Shown in pieces: positions 9,111-20,185 of a stretch of 46,388 bases of DNA. This DNA is from Alphaproteobacteria bacterium (lineage in GTDB: Bacteria > Pseudomonadota > Alphaproteobacteria > HIMB59): contig JAQWMI010000022.1 in the NCBI GenBank assembly GCA_029246865.1, positions 1 to 46,388 of the forward strand, written 5' to 3'. The notes under the pieces are model-generated. The model made no database searches, was not told the DNA's origin, and worked only from the letters and a program-made list of their open reading frames with translations. Positions within the stretch are counted from its first letter, which is position 1. Every line of letters begins with the position of its first letter. Both the position numbers and the translations under genes were made by a program.

Positions 9111-10463
9111 ATGCTAGATAACATAACAAATAAACTAACTGGAATTTTTAAATCACTCTCTAACAAAGGAGCGATTACTGAAAAAGACCTTAGTCTAACA
9201 TTAAGAGAAGTGAGAGTTGCTTTACTTGAGGCTGATGTCTCATTGAAGGTTGCAAAAGAATTGGTAGCTGTTATCGAGCAAAAAGCTATTGGTCAAAAAA
9301 TTATTGAAAGTGTTCAACCGGGCCAGCAAATTGTTAAAATTGTTAGTGATGAACTTACTTCAATCTTAGGGCATGATAACCATGAGTTAAACTTAAAAAG
9401 TAAGCCAGCTATTTTTCTTTTATGTGGTTTACAGGGTGCAGGTAAAACTACAACAGTTGCTAAGTTGGCTCACTATTGTCAAAACACTCTAAAAAAAACT
9501 GTTTCTTTAGTTTCAACAGATTTAAGAAGACCAGCTGCGATAGACCAACTGCGTACCCTTTCAAAAGAAAATTCATTCCATTTTATCGAACCTCATAATG
9601 AAAATGTTACTGATATTGTTAAGCATGCGGTAGATCAAACTGAAAAACAACTATCAGATATTCTTATTATTGATACTTCAGGAAGAGTGAGCACCGATGA
9701 AGAATTACTTAAAGAATTAAAAACTATTTATGATTTGGTTACCCCTCAAGAAAATTTTCTAGTTCTTGATGCTATGATGGGTCAGCAGGCTTTGGAAGTG
9801 GTTGAGAATTTTAATTTAACAGCCCCATTAACAGGTTTTATTTTAACAAGACTTGATGCAGATCCAAGAGGCGGTGTAGCTCTTTCCGCAAAATACCAAA
9901 CTGGATTACCTATTCGATTTTTCGGTTCAGGTGAAACTGTAAAAGATTTTGAAGTTTTTTATCCTGAGAGAATAGCGTCAAGAATATTAGGAATGGGAGA
10001 TGTTGTTTCTCTAGTTGAAAAAGCACAACAAGAATTTGATGAAAAAGAGATGGAAACAATGCAAGCCCAAATGATGAGCGGGCAATTCAGCTTTAACGAT
10101 TTACTTAAACAATTTCTACAAATGAAAAAAATGGGAGGTATGTCAGGAGTTATGTCTTACCTACCAGGAGTTTCTAAAGTCAAAGATATGTTAGAAAAAA
10201 GTGATATGGATGAAAAAGTCATAGATCATCAAATCGCAATTATAAGGTCTATGACTAAAGAAGAAAGATCTGATCCCGACATCTTGAAAGCATCACGAAA
10301 AAAAAGAATTGCTGCAGGATCTGGGCGTCAAGTTCATGAAGTTAATAGATTGCTGAAACAGTACGAGCAAACTAAAAAATTTATGAAACAAGCCAAAAAG
10401 CCCGGTTTCGCCAACAAATTAAAAAATATGTTTGGTGGAAGCGATATGCCAACTATGGAATAA
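9111..10463 (+). CDS. ffh: Signal recognition particle protein Ffh
   Basis: CGLQGAGKTTTVAKLA, IDTSGRVSTDEEL, TRLDADPRGG and Met-rich M domain; start MLDNITNKL. Confidence 0.97.
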   Translation: MLDNITNKLTGIFKSLSNKGAITEKDLSLTLREVRVALLEADVSLKVAKELVAVIEQKAIGQKIIESVQPGQQIVKIVSDELTSILGHDNHELNLKSKPAIFLLCGLQGAGKTTTVAKLAHYCQNTLKKTVSLVSTDLRRPAAIDQLRTLSKENSFHFIEPHNENVTDIVKHAVDQTEKQLSDILIIDTSGRVSTDEELLKELKTIYDLVTPQENFLVLDAMMGQQALEVVENFNLTAPLTGFILTRLDADPRGGVALSAKYQTGLPIRFFGSGETVKDFEVFYPERIASRILGMGDVVSLVEKAQQEFDEKEMETMQAQMMSGQFSFNDLLKQFLQMKKMGGMSGVMSYLPGVSKVKDMLEKSDMDEKVIDHQIAIIRSMTKEERSDPDILKASRKKRIAAGSGRQVHEVNRLLKQYEQTKKFMKQAKKPGFANKLKNMFGGSDMPTME

Positions 10464-10482
10464 ATCTTAGAAAGGAGAACCC

Positions 10483-10929
10483 ATGGCAACTAAAATAAGA
10501 CTAGCAAGAGGTGGTACCAAAAAAAGACCATTTTATAGAATAGTAATAGCTGACGAAAGAGCACCAAGAGACGGTAACTTTATTGAGAAAGTTGGAAACT
10601 TTAACCCAATGCTACCTAAAGATCACAAAGAGAGATTGATATTTAGCAAAGAAAGAGTTGAATATTGGCTAAAGGTGGGAGCACAACCAACTGAAAGAGT
10701 TCAGAAATTTTTAGCTGAGCACGGACTTGTTGATGCGCCAAAAGTCACTGAGAAAACAAAACAACACTTACCAAAAGCTAAAGCGCAAGAGCGTATGAAG
10801 CAAAAAGAAGAAGCTTCCAAAAAGGCTGAAGAAGAGGCAAAAGCAGCTGCAGCAGCACCTGTCGTAGAAGAGCCAGCAGCAGAACCTGTAGCAGAAGCAG
10901 CTCCAACTGAAGAGGCAACAAAAGAATAA
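10483..10929 (+). CDS. rpsP: 30S ribosomal protein S16 with Ala/Glu/Pro-rich C-terminal extension
   Basis: [36 protein letters not shown] Shine-Dalgarno; acidic tail. Confidence 0.98.
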   Translation: MATKIRLARGGTKKRPFYRIVIADERAPRDGNFIEKVGNFNPMLPKDHKERLIFSKERVEYWLKVGAQPTERVQKFLAEHGLVDAPKVTEKTKQHLPKAKAQERMKQKEEASKKAEEEAKAAAAAPVVEEPAAEPVAEAAPTEEATKE

Positions 10930-10940
10930 TAAAATTATCT

Positions 10941-11441
10941 ATGGTTATTAATTCCAAAGATTACATCCAAGTTGGTAGAATCGGCAGACCTAAAGGAACA
11001 AAAGGTCTGCTTAGATTCCAAAGTTTTCTTCATGATGATAGAGAAATAAATGATTTTAGAACCTTTTACTTAGAAAGTTCTGAAACAATACAAATTAAAA
11101 TTGTTTCTTTTGACTCAAAGGGGCCAATTATCAAGATTAACGATCTTATTGAAAGAAATAAAATAGAGAATTTTGTAAATCAGTTTGTATTTTTAGAAAA
11201 AAAATTTTTAGATAAACCTACAAAAGAAGATGAGTTCTACATATATGATCTAGAGGGTCTAAATGTTATTAATAAAAAAAAAGAGAGCGTAGGAATAATA
11301 TCTTCAGTAGTTAACTTTGGTGCTGGAGATTTAATTGAAATACTTTTTCACAAAAGTAAAAAAAAAGAATTTTTTAGATTCACAAAAGAAGAATTCCCTG
11401 AAGTGGATATAAAATCTAAAAAAATTTATATCAATTCATAA
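10941..11441 (+). CDS. rimM: 16S rRNA processing protein RimM
   Basis: VGRIGRPKGTKGLLRFQSFL, DEFYIYDLEGLNV, PEVDIKSKKIYI; between rpsP and trmD. Confidence 0.93.
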   Translation: MVINSKDYIQVGRIGRPKGTKGLLRFQSFLHDDREINDFRTFYLESSETIQIKIVSFDSKGPIIKINDLIERNKIENFVNQFVFLEKKFLDKPTKEDEFYIYDLEGLNVINKKKESVGIISSVVNFGAGDLIEILFHKSKKKEFFRFTKEEFPEVDIKSKKIYINS

Positions 11442-12167
11442 ATGTTAAGTTTTAAAATCTATTCTCTTTTTCCTGAAATCTTTCCGGGCAGCCTTCAACA
11501 TGGGTTAATTGGAAAAGCTTACAAAAATAAAGTTTGGGATTTTCAGACTATTCAAATAAGAGATTATAGTAATTATTCAGGAAATTCAGTTGATGATAAA
11601 CCATTTAGTGGAGGAGCTGGAATGGTTCTAAGGCCAGATGTAATTTCTGATGCAATAGAAAAAACTACATCTACAGAAGAGTTAACTAATAGTGTTAAAA
11701 TTTGTTTCTCAGCAAAAGGTAAATCTTTAAACCAATCTTTAATTGAAAATTTAAAAAAAAAAGAAAATTTTATTTTACTTTCTGGAAGGTATGAGGGTAT
11801 AGATCAAAGAGTAGTAAATCATTACAACTTTGAAGAAATATCTATAGGTGATTATATTTTAAATGGTGGTGAGAGTGCTTGTATAGTTTTTATGGAAGCC
11901 ATAATCAGATTACAGAATAATGTTTTAAATAATCCTGAAACACATTCTAATGAGTCTTTCAAAAATGAATTACTAGAACATGATCAATTTACAAGACCAT
12001 CAGAGTGGACTGCTCCAGATGGATCAAACTATAAAGTTCCTAATGAATTGCTAAATGGTAACCATAGTGACATAGAAAAGTGGAAAAAAGCCAATTCAGA
12101 GCAAAATACATCAAAAAATCGTCAAGATTTATGGAAAAACTATTTAAAAAGTAAGAAAAATGAGTAG
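11442..12167 (+). CDS. trmD: tRNA (guanine-N1)-methyltransferase TrmD
   Basis: [31 protein letters not shown]-like, [27 protein letters not shown]. Confidence 0.97.
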   Translation: MLSFKIYSLFPEIFPGSLQHGLIGKAYKNKVWDFQTIQIRDYSNYSGNSVDDKPFSGGAGMVLRPDVISDAIEKTTSTEELTNSVKICFSAKGKSLNQSLIENLKKKENFILLSGRYEGIDQRVVNHYNFEEISIGDYILNGGESACIVFMEAIIRLQNNVLNNPETHSNESFKNELLEHDQFTRPSEWTAPDGSNYKVPNELLNGNHSDIEKWKKANSEQNTSKNRQDLWKNYLKSKKNE

Positions 12168-12214
12168 AATGTCGAAACTCGGGATCACCCTTACTGTACC
12201 TCATGGAGCAAGCA

Positions 12215-12796
12215 ATGAATGATATTATAAAAAATTATGAAAAAAACCAAATAACTGAAATCCTAAAAACTTCTAAAATTACTGATTTTAATCCTGGAGA
12301 CACAGTTAAAGTAAATATTAAAATTAAAGAAGGAGACAAAGAACGAGTTCAGGCTTTTCAAGGAATTTGTATTGCTAAAAAAAATAATGGACTTAGTTCA
12401 TCTTTTTCAGTTCGTAAAATTTCGAGTGGAGAAGGTGTTGAGAGAGTATTCCCTCTTTACAGTAATATAATTGAATCAATTGAAAGAGTTAAGACAGGTG
12501 ATGTAAGAAGAGCAAAGCTTTATTATCTTAGAAATCTTTCTGGTAAAAAAGCTCGTATCGCAGAGAGAACTGATGGAAGATCTTATAATGATGCTCAGTT
12601 TGAGTCACAACCAGAAATCACTGAACCTGAAGTTGTAGCAGAACCTGTAGCAGAAGCAGCTCCGACTCCAGAACCTGTATCAGAAGCAGTTCCAGAAACT
12701 GTAACAGAAACACCAGTTGAAACAGCTCAAGAGAAACCTAAAGATAACACTGCTCCAGAAGTAGAAGTTGTAGCTGAAGAAGCTGATAAAAAATAA
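12215..12796 (+). CDS. rplS: 50S ribosomal protein L19 with acidic C-terminal extension
   Basis: [35 protein letters not shown]...[39 protein letters not shown]; about 60-aa E/P/V-rich tail. Confidence 0.97.
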   Translation: MNDIIKNYEKNQITEILKTSKITDFNPGDTVKVNIKIKEGDKERVQAFQGICIAKKNNGLSSSFSVRKISSGEGVERVFPLYSNIIESIERVKTGDVRRAKLYYLRNLSGKKARIAERTDGRSYNDAQFESQPEITEPEVVAEPVAEAAPTPEPVSEAVPETVTETPVETAQEKPKDNTAPEVEVVAEEADKK

Positions 12797-12804
12797 TTTT
12801 TACT

Positions 12805-14214
12805 TTGAGTACAGACTCACCAAAAACATTATTTGATAAAATTTGGAGTGATCATTTAGTTAAGCAAAGAGATGACGGTACAAGTTTATTATATATTGAT
12901 AAACATCTTGTCCATGAAGTAACTAGCCCACAAGCATTTGAGGGTTTAAAAATTGCAAGTAGACCTGTAAGAAGACCTAGTGCAACGGTTGCAGTTGCCG
13001 ATCATAACGTTCCTACTTTTAATAGAGAGAATATTGAAGATGAGCAAAGTAGAATTCAAGTTCAAACTCTTGCAAATAATACTAAAGAACATGGAATAGA
13101 ATATTTTGAACTATCAGATAAGAGGCAAGGTATTGTTCATATTATTGGACCAGAGCAAGGAATAACACAACCGGGAATGACAATGGTTTGTGGAGACAGT
13201 CATACTTCTACCCATGGTGCATTTGGAGCTCTTGCATTTGGGATTGGTACAAGTGAAGTTGAACACGTTTTAGCTACGCAAACTATAGTCCAAAAGCCTG
13301 CAAAAAATATGAGAATTTCGGTGAATGGTGATTTACCATTTGGCGTTACTTCCAAAGATTTAATTTTATATATAATAGGACAAATCGGAACTGCTGGAGG
13401 TAATGGTCATGTAATTGAATACGCAGGATCATCATTAAAACCACTATCCATGGAATCACGAATGACGATTTGTAATATGAGTATTGAAGCGGGGGCTAGA
13501 GCTGGATTAATATCTCCAGATCAAATAACTTTTGATTATTTAAAAGGTAGACCTTACGCGCCAACAGACGAACATTGGCAACAAGCCATAGATTATTGGT
13601 CTTCTCTTCCAAGTGATACAGATGCTTTTTATGATAAAGAACTTGTTATAAACAGTTCTGAAATTGCTCCAATGGTTACTTGGGGAACAAGCCCAGAAGA
13701 TGTTGTGGCTGTTAGTGGATTAGTTCCAGATCCATCAAGTGCTAAAACTGAAAATAAAAAGAAAAGTATCGAAAGATCTTTGGATTATATGGGACTGAAG
13801 TCAGGAACTAAAATCACGGACATTAAATTAGATAAAATTTTTATAGGATCCTGTACAAATGGTAGAATTGAAGATTTAAGAAGTGTGGCTTCAATCGTGA
13901 AAAATAAAAAAATTGCCCCTCATGTTGAGGGAATGATTGTTCCAGGATCAGGTCTAGTGAAACTACAAGCAGAAGAAGAAGGTCTTGATGTTATATTAAA
14001 AGATGCCGGTTTTGATTGGAGAGAAGCAGGATGTTCAATGTGTTTAGGAATGAATCCAGATCAACTAAAGCCTGAGGAAAGATGTGCCTCAACATCAAAT
14101 AGAAATTTTGAAGGACGACAAGGTAGAGGTGGAAGAACGCATCTTATGAGTCCTGAGCTGGCAGCGGCATCAGCCATTAAAGGCTCCATAGCAGACATAA
14201 GAGACTTTGATTAA
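12805..14214 (+). CDS. leuC: 3-isopropylmalate dehydratase large subunit (TTG start)
   Basis: [70 protein letters not shown]. Confidence 0.97.
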   Translation: MSTDSPKTLFDKIWSDHLVKQRDDGTSLLYIDKHLVHEVTSPQAFEGLKIASRPVRRPSATVAVADHNVPTFNRENIEDEQSRIQVQTLANNTKEHGIEYFELSDKRQGIVHIIGPEQGITQPGMTMVCGDSHTSTHGAFGALAFGIGTSEVEHVLATQTIVQKPAKNMRISVNGDLPFGVTSKDLILYIIGQIGTAGGNGHVIEYAGSSLKPLSMESRMTICNMSIEAGARAGLISPDQITFDYLKGRPYAPTDEHWQQAIDYWSSLPSDTDAFYDKELVINSSEIAPMVTWGTSPEDVVAVSGLVPDPSSAKTENKKKSIERSLDYMGLKSGTKITDIKLDKIFIGSCTNGRIEDLRSVASIVKNKKIAPHVEGMIVPGSGLVKLQAEEEGLDVILKDAGFDWREAGCSMCLGMNPDQLKPEERCASTSNRNFEGRQGRGGRTHLMSPELAAASAIKGSIADIRDFD

Positions 14215-14216
14215 AA

Positions 14217-14828
14217 ATGGATAAATTTATAACACTCAAAGGCATTGCTGCTCCTTTACCAATTGTAAATATTGATACTGACATGATAATACCAAAACAG
14301 TTTTTGAAGACAATTAAGAGAACTGGCTTAGGTATTAGTTTATTTTATGAAATGAGATATGATCACCAAGGTCAAGAATTAAAAAATTTTATTTTAAATA
14401 CCAAACCTTTTAATCAATCAAAAATATTAGTTGCTGGAGACAATTTTGGATGCGGATCTAGCAGGGAGCATGCGCCTTGGTCATTAAAAGATTTTGGCAT
14501 TAGCTGTATCATATCAACAAGTTTCGCAGATATCTTTTATAACAATTGTTTCCAAAATGGTATTTTACCCATTGTAGTTTCTCCTGAAAATTCAAAAAAA
14601 TTAATGGATTTTGCAAGTGATCAAAAAGAATTTGAAATTGATCTTCCATCTCAAAATATTTCAGTTGAGGGAGAAAAAATCGGTTTTGATATTGAGCCAT
14701 ATAGAAAAGAAAGATTAATTGAAGGGTTAGATGATATTGGTATTACGATGAATTATGAACAAAGCATTACAGATTACGAGCTACTACAAAAAAAAAATAA
14801 ACCCTGGATATTTAAGGATATTAAATAA
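14217..14828 (+). CDS. leuD: 3-isopropylmalate dehydratase small subunit
   Basis: [33 protein letters not shown]. Confidence 0.97.
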   Translation: MDKFITLKGIAAPLPIVNIDTDMIIPKQFLKTIKRTGLGISLFYEMRYDHQGQELKNFILNTKPFNQSKILVAGDNFGCGSSREHAPWSLKDFGISCIISTSFADIFYNNCFQNGILPIVVSPENSKKLMDFASDQKEFEIDLPSQNISVEGEKIGFDIEPYRKERLIEGLDDIGITMNYEQSITDYELLQKKNKPWIFKDIK

Positions 14829-14830
14829 TT

Positions 14831-15916
14831 ATGAAAAAAATCTTAGTCCTACCTGGTGATGGCATAGGCGTTGAAGTTGCCGATCAAACTATTAGAGTAA
14901 TCGACCACTTAAATACAAAAAATAATCTCAACATTGAATACGAAAAGGAATTAGTTGGAGGCGCTTCATATGATGTTCATGGTGAAGCTTTAACCCCAGC
15001 TGTTTTAGAAAAAGCTAAAGAAGCTGACGCTATTTTACTAGGTGCTGTTGGTGGATCTAAATGGGATAATGTTGAAAGAGATAAAAGACCTGAAGCTGGA
15101 TTGTTAGGTCTTAGAAAAGAATTAGAGTTATTTGCAAATTTAAGACCTGCTATAGTTTTTGATGCATTACTTTCTGCATCTTCATTAAAAGAAGAAATAG
15201 TTAAAGGACTTGATATTGTGATTGTTCGTGAACTTACTGGTGGTGTTTATTTTGGACAACCAAGAGGTATTGAAGAATATGAGCCAGGAAAACAAAAAGC
15301 ATTAGATACACAAATTTATTTCGATTATGAAATTGACCGTATAGCACGTGTTGCTTTTGATCTTGCAAAAAAAAGAAACAACAAAGTAACATCTGTTGAA
15401 AAAGCAAACGTTATGGAAACAGGAGTTCTTTGGAGACAGGTTGTTAAAAAAACACATGAAGATTACAGCGATATTACTCTGGAGAATATGCTTGCTGATA
15501 ATTGTGCGATGCAATTAGTGAGAAATCCAAAGCAGTTTGACGTTTTGGTCACAGATAATTTATTTGGTGACTTATTAAGTGATTGCGCTGCCATGTTAAC
15601 GGGATCGTTAGGAATGCTCCCTTCAGCATCTTTAGGGGCTGAGATTGATGGAAAAAGAAATGGACTTTTTGAACCTGTTCATGGTAGTGCGCCAGACATT
15701 GCTGGTGAAAATAAAGCTAACCCTATTGCTACTATTCTCAGCTTTGCAATGATGTTGAGATATAACTTAAACCAACAAGATTTAGCTAAAAATTTAGAAG
15801 ACGTAATTCAAAAAGTTCTCAATGAAGGTTTTAGAACTGCAGATCTTTATAGTTCTGACGATCAAACCTTAGTGTCTTGCTCTAAAATGGGAGACCTCAT
15901 TTTAGAGAGACTTTAA
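14831..15916 (+). CDS. leuB: 3-isopropylmalate dehydrogenase
   Basis: LPGDGIGVEVADQ, GAVGGSKWD, ELTGGVYFG, DNLFGDLLSDCAAML, EPVHGSAPDIAG. Confidence 0.98.
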   Translation: MKKILVLPGDGIGVEVADQTIRVIDHLNTKNNLNIEYEKELVGGASYDVHGEALTPAVLEKAKEADAILLGAVGGSKWDNVERDKRPEAGLLGLRKELELFANLRPAIVFDALLSASSLKEEIVKGLDIVIVRELTGGVYFGQPRGIEEYEPGKQKALDTQIYFDYEIDRIARVAFDLAKKRNNKVTSVEKANVMETGVLWRQVVKKTHEDYSDITLENMLADNCAMQLVRNPKQFDVLVTDNLFGDLLSDCAAMLTGSLGMLPSASLGAEIDGKRNGLFEPVHGSAPDIAGENKANPIATILSFAMMLRYNLNQQDLAKNLEDVIQKVLNEGFRTADLYSSDDQTLVSCSKMGDLILERL

Positions 15917-15918
15917 TT

Positions 15919-16947
15919 ATGACTGCCAAAAAACCTAAAATTGCTATCGTTGGTGCTACAGGAAATGTTGGAAGAGAAGTTTTAGATATTATTGACGACA
16001 GAGAAATTCAATATTCAGACCTTGTTGCACTTGCATCCAAAAAATCAGAAGGTATGGAGATAAATTTTGGAGAAGACAAATCAATTATTGTAAAAAACTT
16101 AAGTGAATATGATTTTACAGGAACTGATATTGCTATATTTTCTGCCGGAGCAAGTGTTTCTGAAGAATATGCACCTATTGCTGCAAAAAAAGGCTGTATT
16201 GTAATTGATAATACTTCTCATTTTAGAACAGATCCTGATGTCCCTCTTGTGGTTTCAGAAGTAAATCCAGAGGATATTAAAAACTATAGAAAAAAAAATA
16301 TTATAGCCAATCCCAATTGCTCAACTATGGGAATGTTGGTGGCTATTAAACCATTGCACGACCAATTCAAAGTAAAGAGATTAGTTGTTTCTACTTATCA
16401 ATCTGTGTCTGGTTCCGGTAAGGAAGGAGAAGATGAATTAGATAATCAAACTAGAAGCTTGCTTAACAATAAACCAATTACGAAACAAAAATTTACAAAA
16501 CAAATAGCATTCAATCTTATACCTCACATTGACGTTTTTCTTGATGATGGCCAAACAAAGGAAGAATGGAAAATGTATCAAGAAACAAAAAAGATTTTAG
16601 ATCCTAATATTGAATTAACAGCTACTTGTGTTCGAGTTCCAGTTTTTGTTTCTCATTCCATAGCAGTTAATGTTGAACTCGAAAAACCATATGAAGAGGA
16701 CCAAGTAAGAGAAATATATAAAACTGCTCCAGGACTTAAGGTTGTGGATTTCAGAGTTGATGAAGGTTATGTCACTCCAGTTGAAGTAGCAGGCCTTGAT
16801 CCAGTCTATGTTAGTAGAATTAGAAGAGATAAAACAATTGAGAATGGATTAAATTTTTGGTGTGTTTCAGATAACTTAAGAAAAGGTGCCGCATTAAACA
16901 CTGTCCAAATTACGGAAATCTTAATTAAAGATTATTTAAGCTCTTAG
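15919..16947 (+). CDS. asd: Aspartate-semialdehyde dehydrogenase
   Basis: VGATGNVGREVL, NPNCSTMGMLVAIKPLH, YQSVSGSGKEGEDEL, GAALNTVQI. Confidence 0.97.
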   Translation: MTAKKPKIAIVGATGNVGREVLDIIDDREIQYSDLVALASKKSEGMEINFGEDKSIIVKNLSEYDFTGTDIAIFSAGASVSEEYAPIAAKKGCIVIDNTSHFRTDPDVPLVVSEVNPEDIKNYRKKNIIANPNCSTMGMLVAIKPLHDQFKVKRLVVSTYQSVSGSGKEGEDELDNQTRSLLNNKPITKQKFTKQIAFNLIPHIDVFLDDGQTKEEWKMYQETKKILDPNIELTATCVRVPVFVSHSIAVNVELEKPYEEDQVREIYKTAPGLKVVDFRVDEGYVTPVEVAGLDPVYVSRIRRDKTIENGLNFWCVSDNLRKGAALNTVQITEILIKDYLSS

Positions 16948-17749
16948 TCTTAAACTTAAAAACTTCTTTCTTACTTATAACATCGTCAATTGCAATCTTA
17001 TTATTTTTTATTTTTTTGATAATATTAAACATTTGATTAGTTGTAAGTTCTAACGTTTTGTTTAGATCTTTAATTGTAAATATATAATGCGTAAATAATG
17101 CAGTTGATATATCTCCAGCTCCATCAACTCTTTTCTTGAATTTAACATTAGGCGTTTCGATATAAAAACACTCCTTATTTGAAACAATCATATTAATTAA
17201 AATTTTATTCTTTCCAATTATACTTCTAATAAATAATATTTTGTTATTTTTTATACAGTAATTTTTTGCATCTTTTGCAATTTCATTAAAATCATAACGC
17301 AGATAATCTTTATTTGTTAGAATTGACCATTCAAAAAAATTCAATGAAATATGGGATGCCTGTTCAATAATCTTGGGCAAAAATTTAATAACATCTTGGC
17401 TTACATAAATTCCAGTATCTGTATCTCCCATCACAGGATCCACAATAACCTTTTTTTGTCCCCTAATAATTTTAATAACGGAATTACCAATTTTTCTATT
17501 AGGCACATATCCCACCAAAAAAGTAGCATTATTAAACGTATATAATTTTTTAAGTGCGTTAAAAAAACTGTGAGGAGTATTGTGCTTGATTGGAATTTCA
17601 ATAAAATTTTTATTTCCCTTATGAGATGATAGAATAATTGTTGGAATTTGAAGTACTTGATAGCTCAAATTGCCTAAAATAAGAGATGCTGCCTGATTGC
17701 CAACTAAATCGTTGAGTACAGTTGATTGAATTGTAATAATTTTTTTCAT
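16925..17749 (-). CDS. Pyridoxal kinase-like (PdxY/PdxK, ribokinase fold) protein
   Basis: VGNQAASLILGNLSYQVLQIPTIILSSHKG, VDPVMGDTDTGIYVSQDV, VDGAGDISTALF. Confidence 0.85.
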   Translation of the reverse strand: MKKIITIQSTVLNDLVGNQAASLILGNLSYQVLQIPTIILSSHKGNKNFIEIPIKHNTPHSFFNALKKLYTFNNATFLVGYVPNRKIGNSVIKIIRGQKKVIVDPVMGDTDTGIYVSQDVIKFLPKIIEQASHISLNFFEWSILTNKDYLRYDFNEIAKDAKNYCIKNNKILFIRSIIGKNKILINMIVSNKECFYIETPNVKFKKRVDGAGDISTALFTHYIFTIKDLNKTLELTTNQMFNIIKKIKNNKIAIDDVISKKEVFKFKTKSLNNL

Positions 17750-17821
17750 AATCTGCCTTTAAGAATTGATAATATTATAGTAATAATAGTGTTTTAAAAT
17801 TAAGAAAAGGAACCTGTTATT

Positions 17822-18415
17822 ATGTCATTTGAACTACCAAAACTTAGCTATGGAAATGATGCCTTAGCACCAATTATGTCTGCTGAAACCTTAGAATTTC
17901 ATCACGGTAAACATCATCAAACTTATATTACAAATTTAAATAACCTTACTAAAGATACAGAATTATCTGGAGCGTCTTTAGAAGAGATCATTACTAAAAC
18001 CAGTGGAGATGCTTCAAAGGCTGGTATTTTTAACAACGCTGGACAGCATTGGAATCACATTATGTTTTGGCAATGTATGAAGCCTAATGGCGGTGGAGCT
18101 ATGCCCTCTGAACTAGAAAGCAGAATTGTCTCTGATTTTGGTAGTGTTGAAAAGTTTAAAGAAGATTTTATTCAAGCTGGAGTAACTCAGTTTGGTTCGG
18201 GTTGGGCTTGGTTGGCAATTGATAATGGCAAGCTTGTTGTCACTAAATCAGCTAATGCCTCAAATCCACTTGTTGACGGTATGAAGCCAATTTTTGGATG
18301 TGATGTATGGGAGCATTCTTATTACATAGATTTTAGAAATAGAAGACCTGATTATTTGAAGGCTTTTGTCGATAGTTTGGCTAATTGGGAGTTTGTTGCT
18401 TCTCAACTATCATAA
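17822..18415 (+). CDS. sodB: Superoxide dismutase (Fe/Mn)
   Basis: ETLEFHHGKHHQTYITNLN, QHWNHIMFW, FGSGWAWL, DVWEHSYYIDFRNRRPDYL. Confidence 0.97.
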   Translation: MSFELPKLSYGNDALAPIMSAETLEFHHGKHHQTYITNLNNLTKDTELSGASLEEIITKTSGDASKAGIFNNAGQHWNHIMFWQCMKPNGGGAMPSELESRIVSDFGSVEKFKEDFIQAGVTQFGSGWAWLAIDNGKLVVTKSANASNPLVDGMKPIFGCDVWEHSYYIDFRNRRPDYLKAFVDSLANWEFVASQLS

Positions 18416-18444
18416 ATTAAAAACAATAATTTAATTACGAAAAT

Positions 18445-18469
18445 GGGACTACCTTGTTAAGGTAGTCCC
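18445..18469. terminator. Perfect 11-bp inverted repeat between convergent sodB and hsp20
   Basis: GGGACTACCTT-GTT-AAGGTAGTCCC; short T-tract only on the minus side. Confidence 0.6.
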
Positions 18470-18479
18470 GTTGGGTTTA

Positions 18480-18932
18480 CTAGGCACTAATAGTCTTTGC
18501 GTTAGAGCCGATTTCAATCTTTCTTGGCTTTTTATGTTCTGGGATTTCTCTTTCCAAACCAATAACAAGAAGACCATTTTTTAAATCAGCTTCATTTACC
18601 TTTACTGTGTCTGCTATTTCAAATCTTCTCTCAAAGTTTCTTGTAGCAATGCCTCTATGTAAGTATTCGACATTTTCATCTAAGCCATTTCCAGATTTAT
18701 TATCTCCTTTGATTACTAATAAGTTCTCCTCTAAAGATATATCTATATTGCTCTCGTCAAAACCAGCTACAGCCATTGTAATTTGATAATTATTTTTATC
18801 TGTCTTAACAATGTTATAGGGCGGATAAGCATTAGCCTTAGTTTCTGATGAAAATACAGTATCGAACAGTCTATCGAACTCATCAAAACCAACGGTTGTT
18901 CTCCATAATGGAGATAAGTCAAATGTAGTCAT
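18480..18932 (-). CDS. Hsp20/IbpA-family small heat shock protein
   Basis: PLWRTTVGFDEFDRLF, YPPYNIVKTDKNNYQITMAVAGFDESNIDISLEENLLVIKG, YLHRGIATRNFERRFEIADTV. Confidence 0.95.
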   Translation of the reverse strand: MTTFDLSPLWRTTVGFDEFDRLFDTVFSSETKANAYPPYNIVKTDKNNYQITMAVAGFDESNIDISLEENLLVIKGDNKSGNGLDENVEYLHRGIATRNFERRFEIADTVKVNEADLKNGLLVIGLEREIPEHKKPRKIEIGSNAKTISA

Positions 18933-18933
18933 T

Positions 18934-19008
18934 ATTAACCTCCTTAAAGCGTTAATTTAATTTGCAGTATTAAAACCTGCTGTTATGTAGGTCCGTCATG
19001 GCACCTAC
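18934..19008 (-). promoter_or_regulatory. Structured 5' leader of hsp20, candidate RNA thermometer
   Basis: Inverted repeat ATTAAC(18934-18939)/GTTAAT(18951-18956) enclosing the Shine-Dalgarno, plus upstream GTAGGT/ACCTAC and GCAG/CTGC hairpins. Confidence 0.4.
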
Positions 19009-19045
19009 AATTTATATATGGGATTATTTAAATAAAATTCAAGAC

Positions 19046-20185
19046 TTAAGTTTTAAATAGTTGTTCTGAAAAATTAGAAATATCAGAATTCCAAAATACA
19101 TTTTTCTTTATTTGTTCAAATTCTAAATCTAATACAGCAGACATAGCCGAAGCGTAAATACCTCTCGCATCAACAGTGCTCTGTAAATCTCTATTTTCAA
19201 AAAGTTTATTTAATCCAGGCCAATCAGTTAAGACTTGGGATTTTTTTAATAATCCGCCTGCCATTAAAATAGCAGAGCCATACCCATGTTCTGTTCCATA
19301 TCCACCATTTTGCTCAACTGTTCTTCCAAATTCAGTAAGTGTCAGTATTAAAGTATTATCAAATTCTTTTCCAAGCCCCTCGTACAAGTTTTTAATAATC
19401 ATATCTATTTCTTCAAGTTTATCAGCATGTCCTCCTTCATCATTACCTTGTCCAGAATGAGTGTCAAATCCTTCTATGTCAAAAACAGCAATTCTTGGAC
19501 CTAGAGGATCTTGTAATATTTTTGAAGCTTTTTTTGATAAACTATCAAGACTTTGATCTCCACCTTGCATCGTCAGTGGTCTATTCATGATAACATCTAT
19601 AATATTAAGAAGTTTCTTTTCAGAAGCTCCCTCGTAAGCTGTTCTTAATTTTTTTACAATCTCAATTCTTGGCATTGTGTTGTGAGCTGGATAAAAATTA
19701 TTATTTTGTTCAATACCCCTTAGTAAAAGAGGCATAGGAAGCGTTAACGCTAAACCTGATCCATCCAAATTTGCAAGTTTTAAACCTCTTCCTAGCCAAC
19801 CAGTCTTTTCTCTATAAGGAACAAGACCACCAGTCTCCATTAAATTTTGCCCATCAAAATGTGATCTTTGAGTGTAAGGGATACTAGTGGCATGAACTAC
19901 TGAGGCCTTACCCTTCTTCCATAAATTATGAAGTGTTGATAGTTTGGGATGAAAACCAAAATCTGAATTTAGCTTTAGTTTTTGATCAAGTAATAATTCT
20001 GATCGATAGCTCTTAATTTTAGGATCACCAATTACTGGTACAGCAGTTAGGCCGTCCATTCCCCCTCTTAGAGATATAATTACTAAATTTTTCTTAACCG
20101 ATGCAGCGAGTAGCGGTAAGTTCAAACCACCTACAAACAAAGTTGCTAAACTTCCTTGTAAAAAACTTCTCCTGGTACAATTCAT
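19046..20185 (-). CDS. DUF1501 family protein, TAT signal
   Basis: N-terminal RRSFLQGSLATLFVGG twin-arginine signal; LRGGMDGLTAVP, HFDGQNLMETGG, TEFGRTVEQNGGYGTEHGYGSAILMAG. Confidence 0.93.
   Translation of the reverse strand: MNCTRRSFLQGSLATLFVGGLNLPLLAASVKKNLVIISLRGGMDGLTAVPVIGDPKIKSYRSELLLDQKLKLNSDFGFHPKLSTLHNLWKKGKASVVHATSIPYTQRSHFDGQNLMETGGLVPYREKTGWLGRGLKLANLDGSGLALTLPMPLLLRGIEQNNNFYPAHNTMPRIEIVKKLRTAYEGASEKKLLNIIDVIMNRPLTMQGGDQSLDSLSKKASKILQDPLGPRIAVFDIEGFDTHSGQGNDEGGHADKLEEIDMIIKNLYEGLGKEFDNTLILTLTEFGRTVEQNGGYGTEHGYGSAILMAGGLLKKSQVLTDWPGLNKLFENRDLQSTVDARGIYASAMSAVLDLEFEQIKKNVFWNSDISNFSEQLFKT

Noticed and set aside
12170-12214. GGGATCACCC motif upstream of rplS as a possible L19 leader element
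   Set aside because: Too short and no clear flanking stem.
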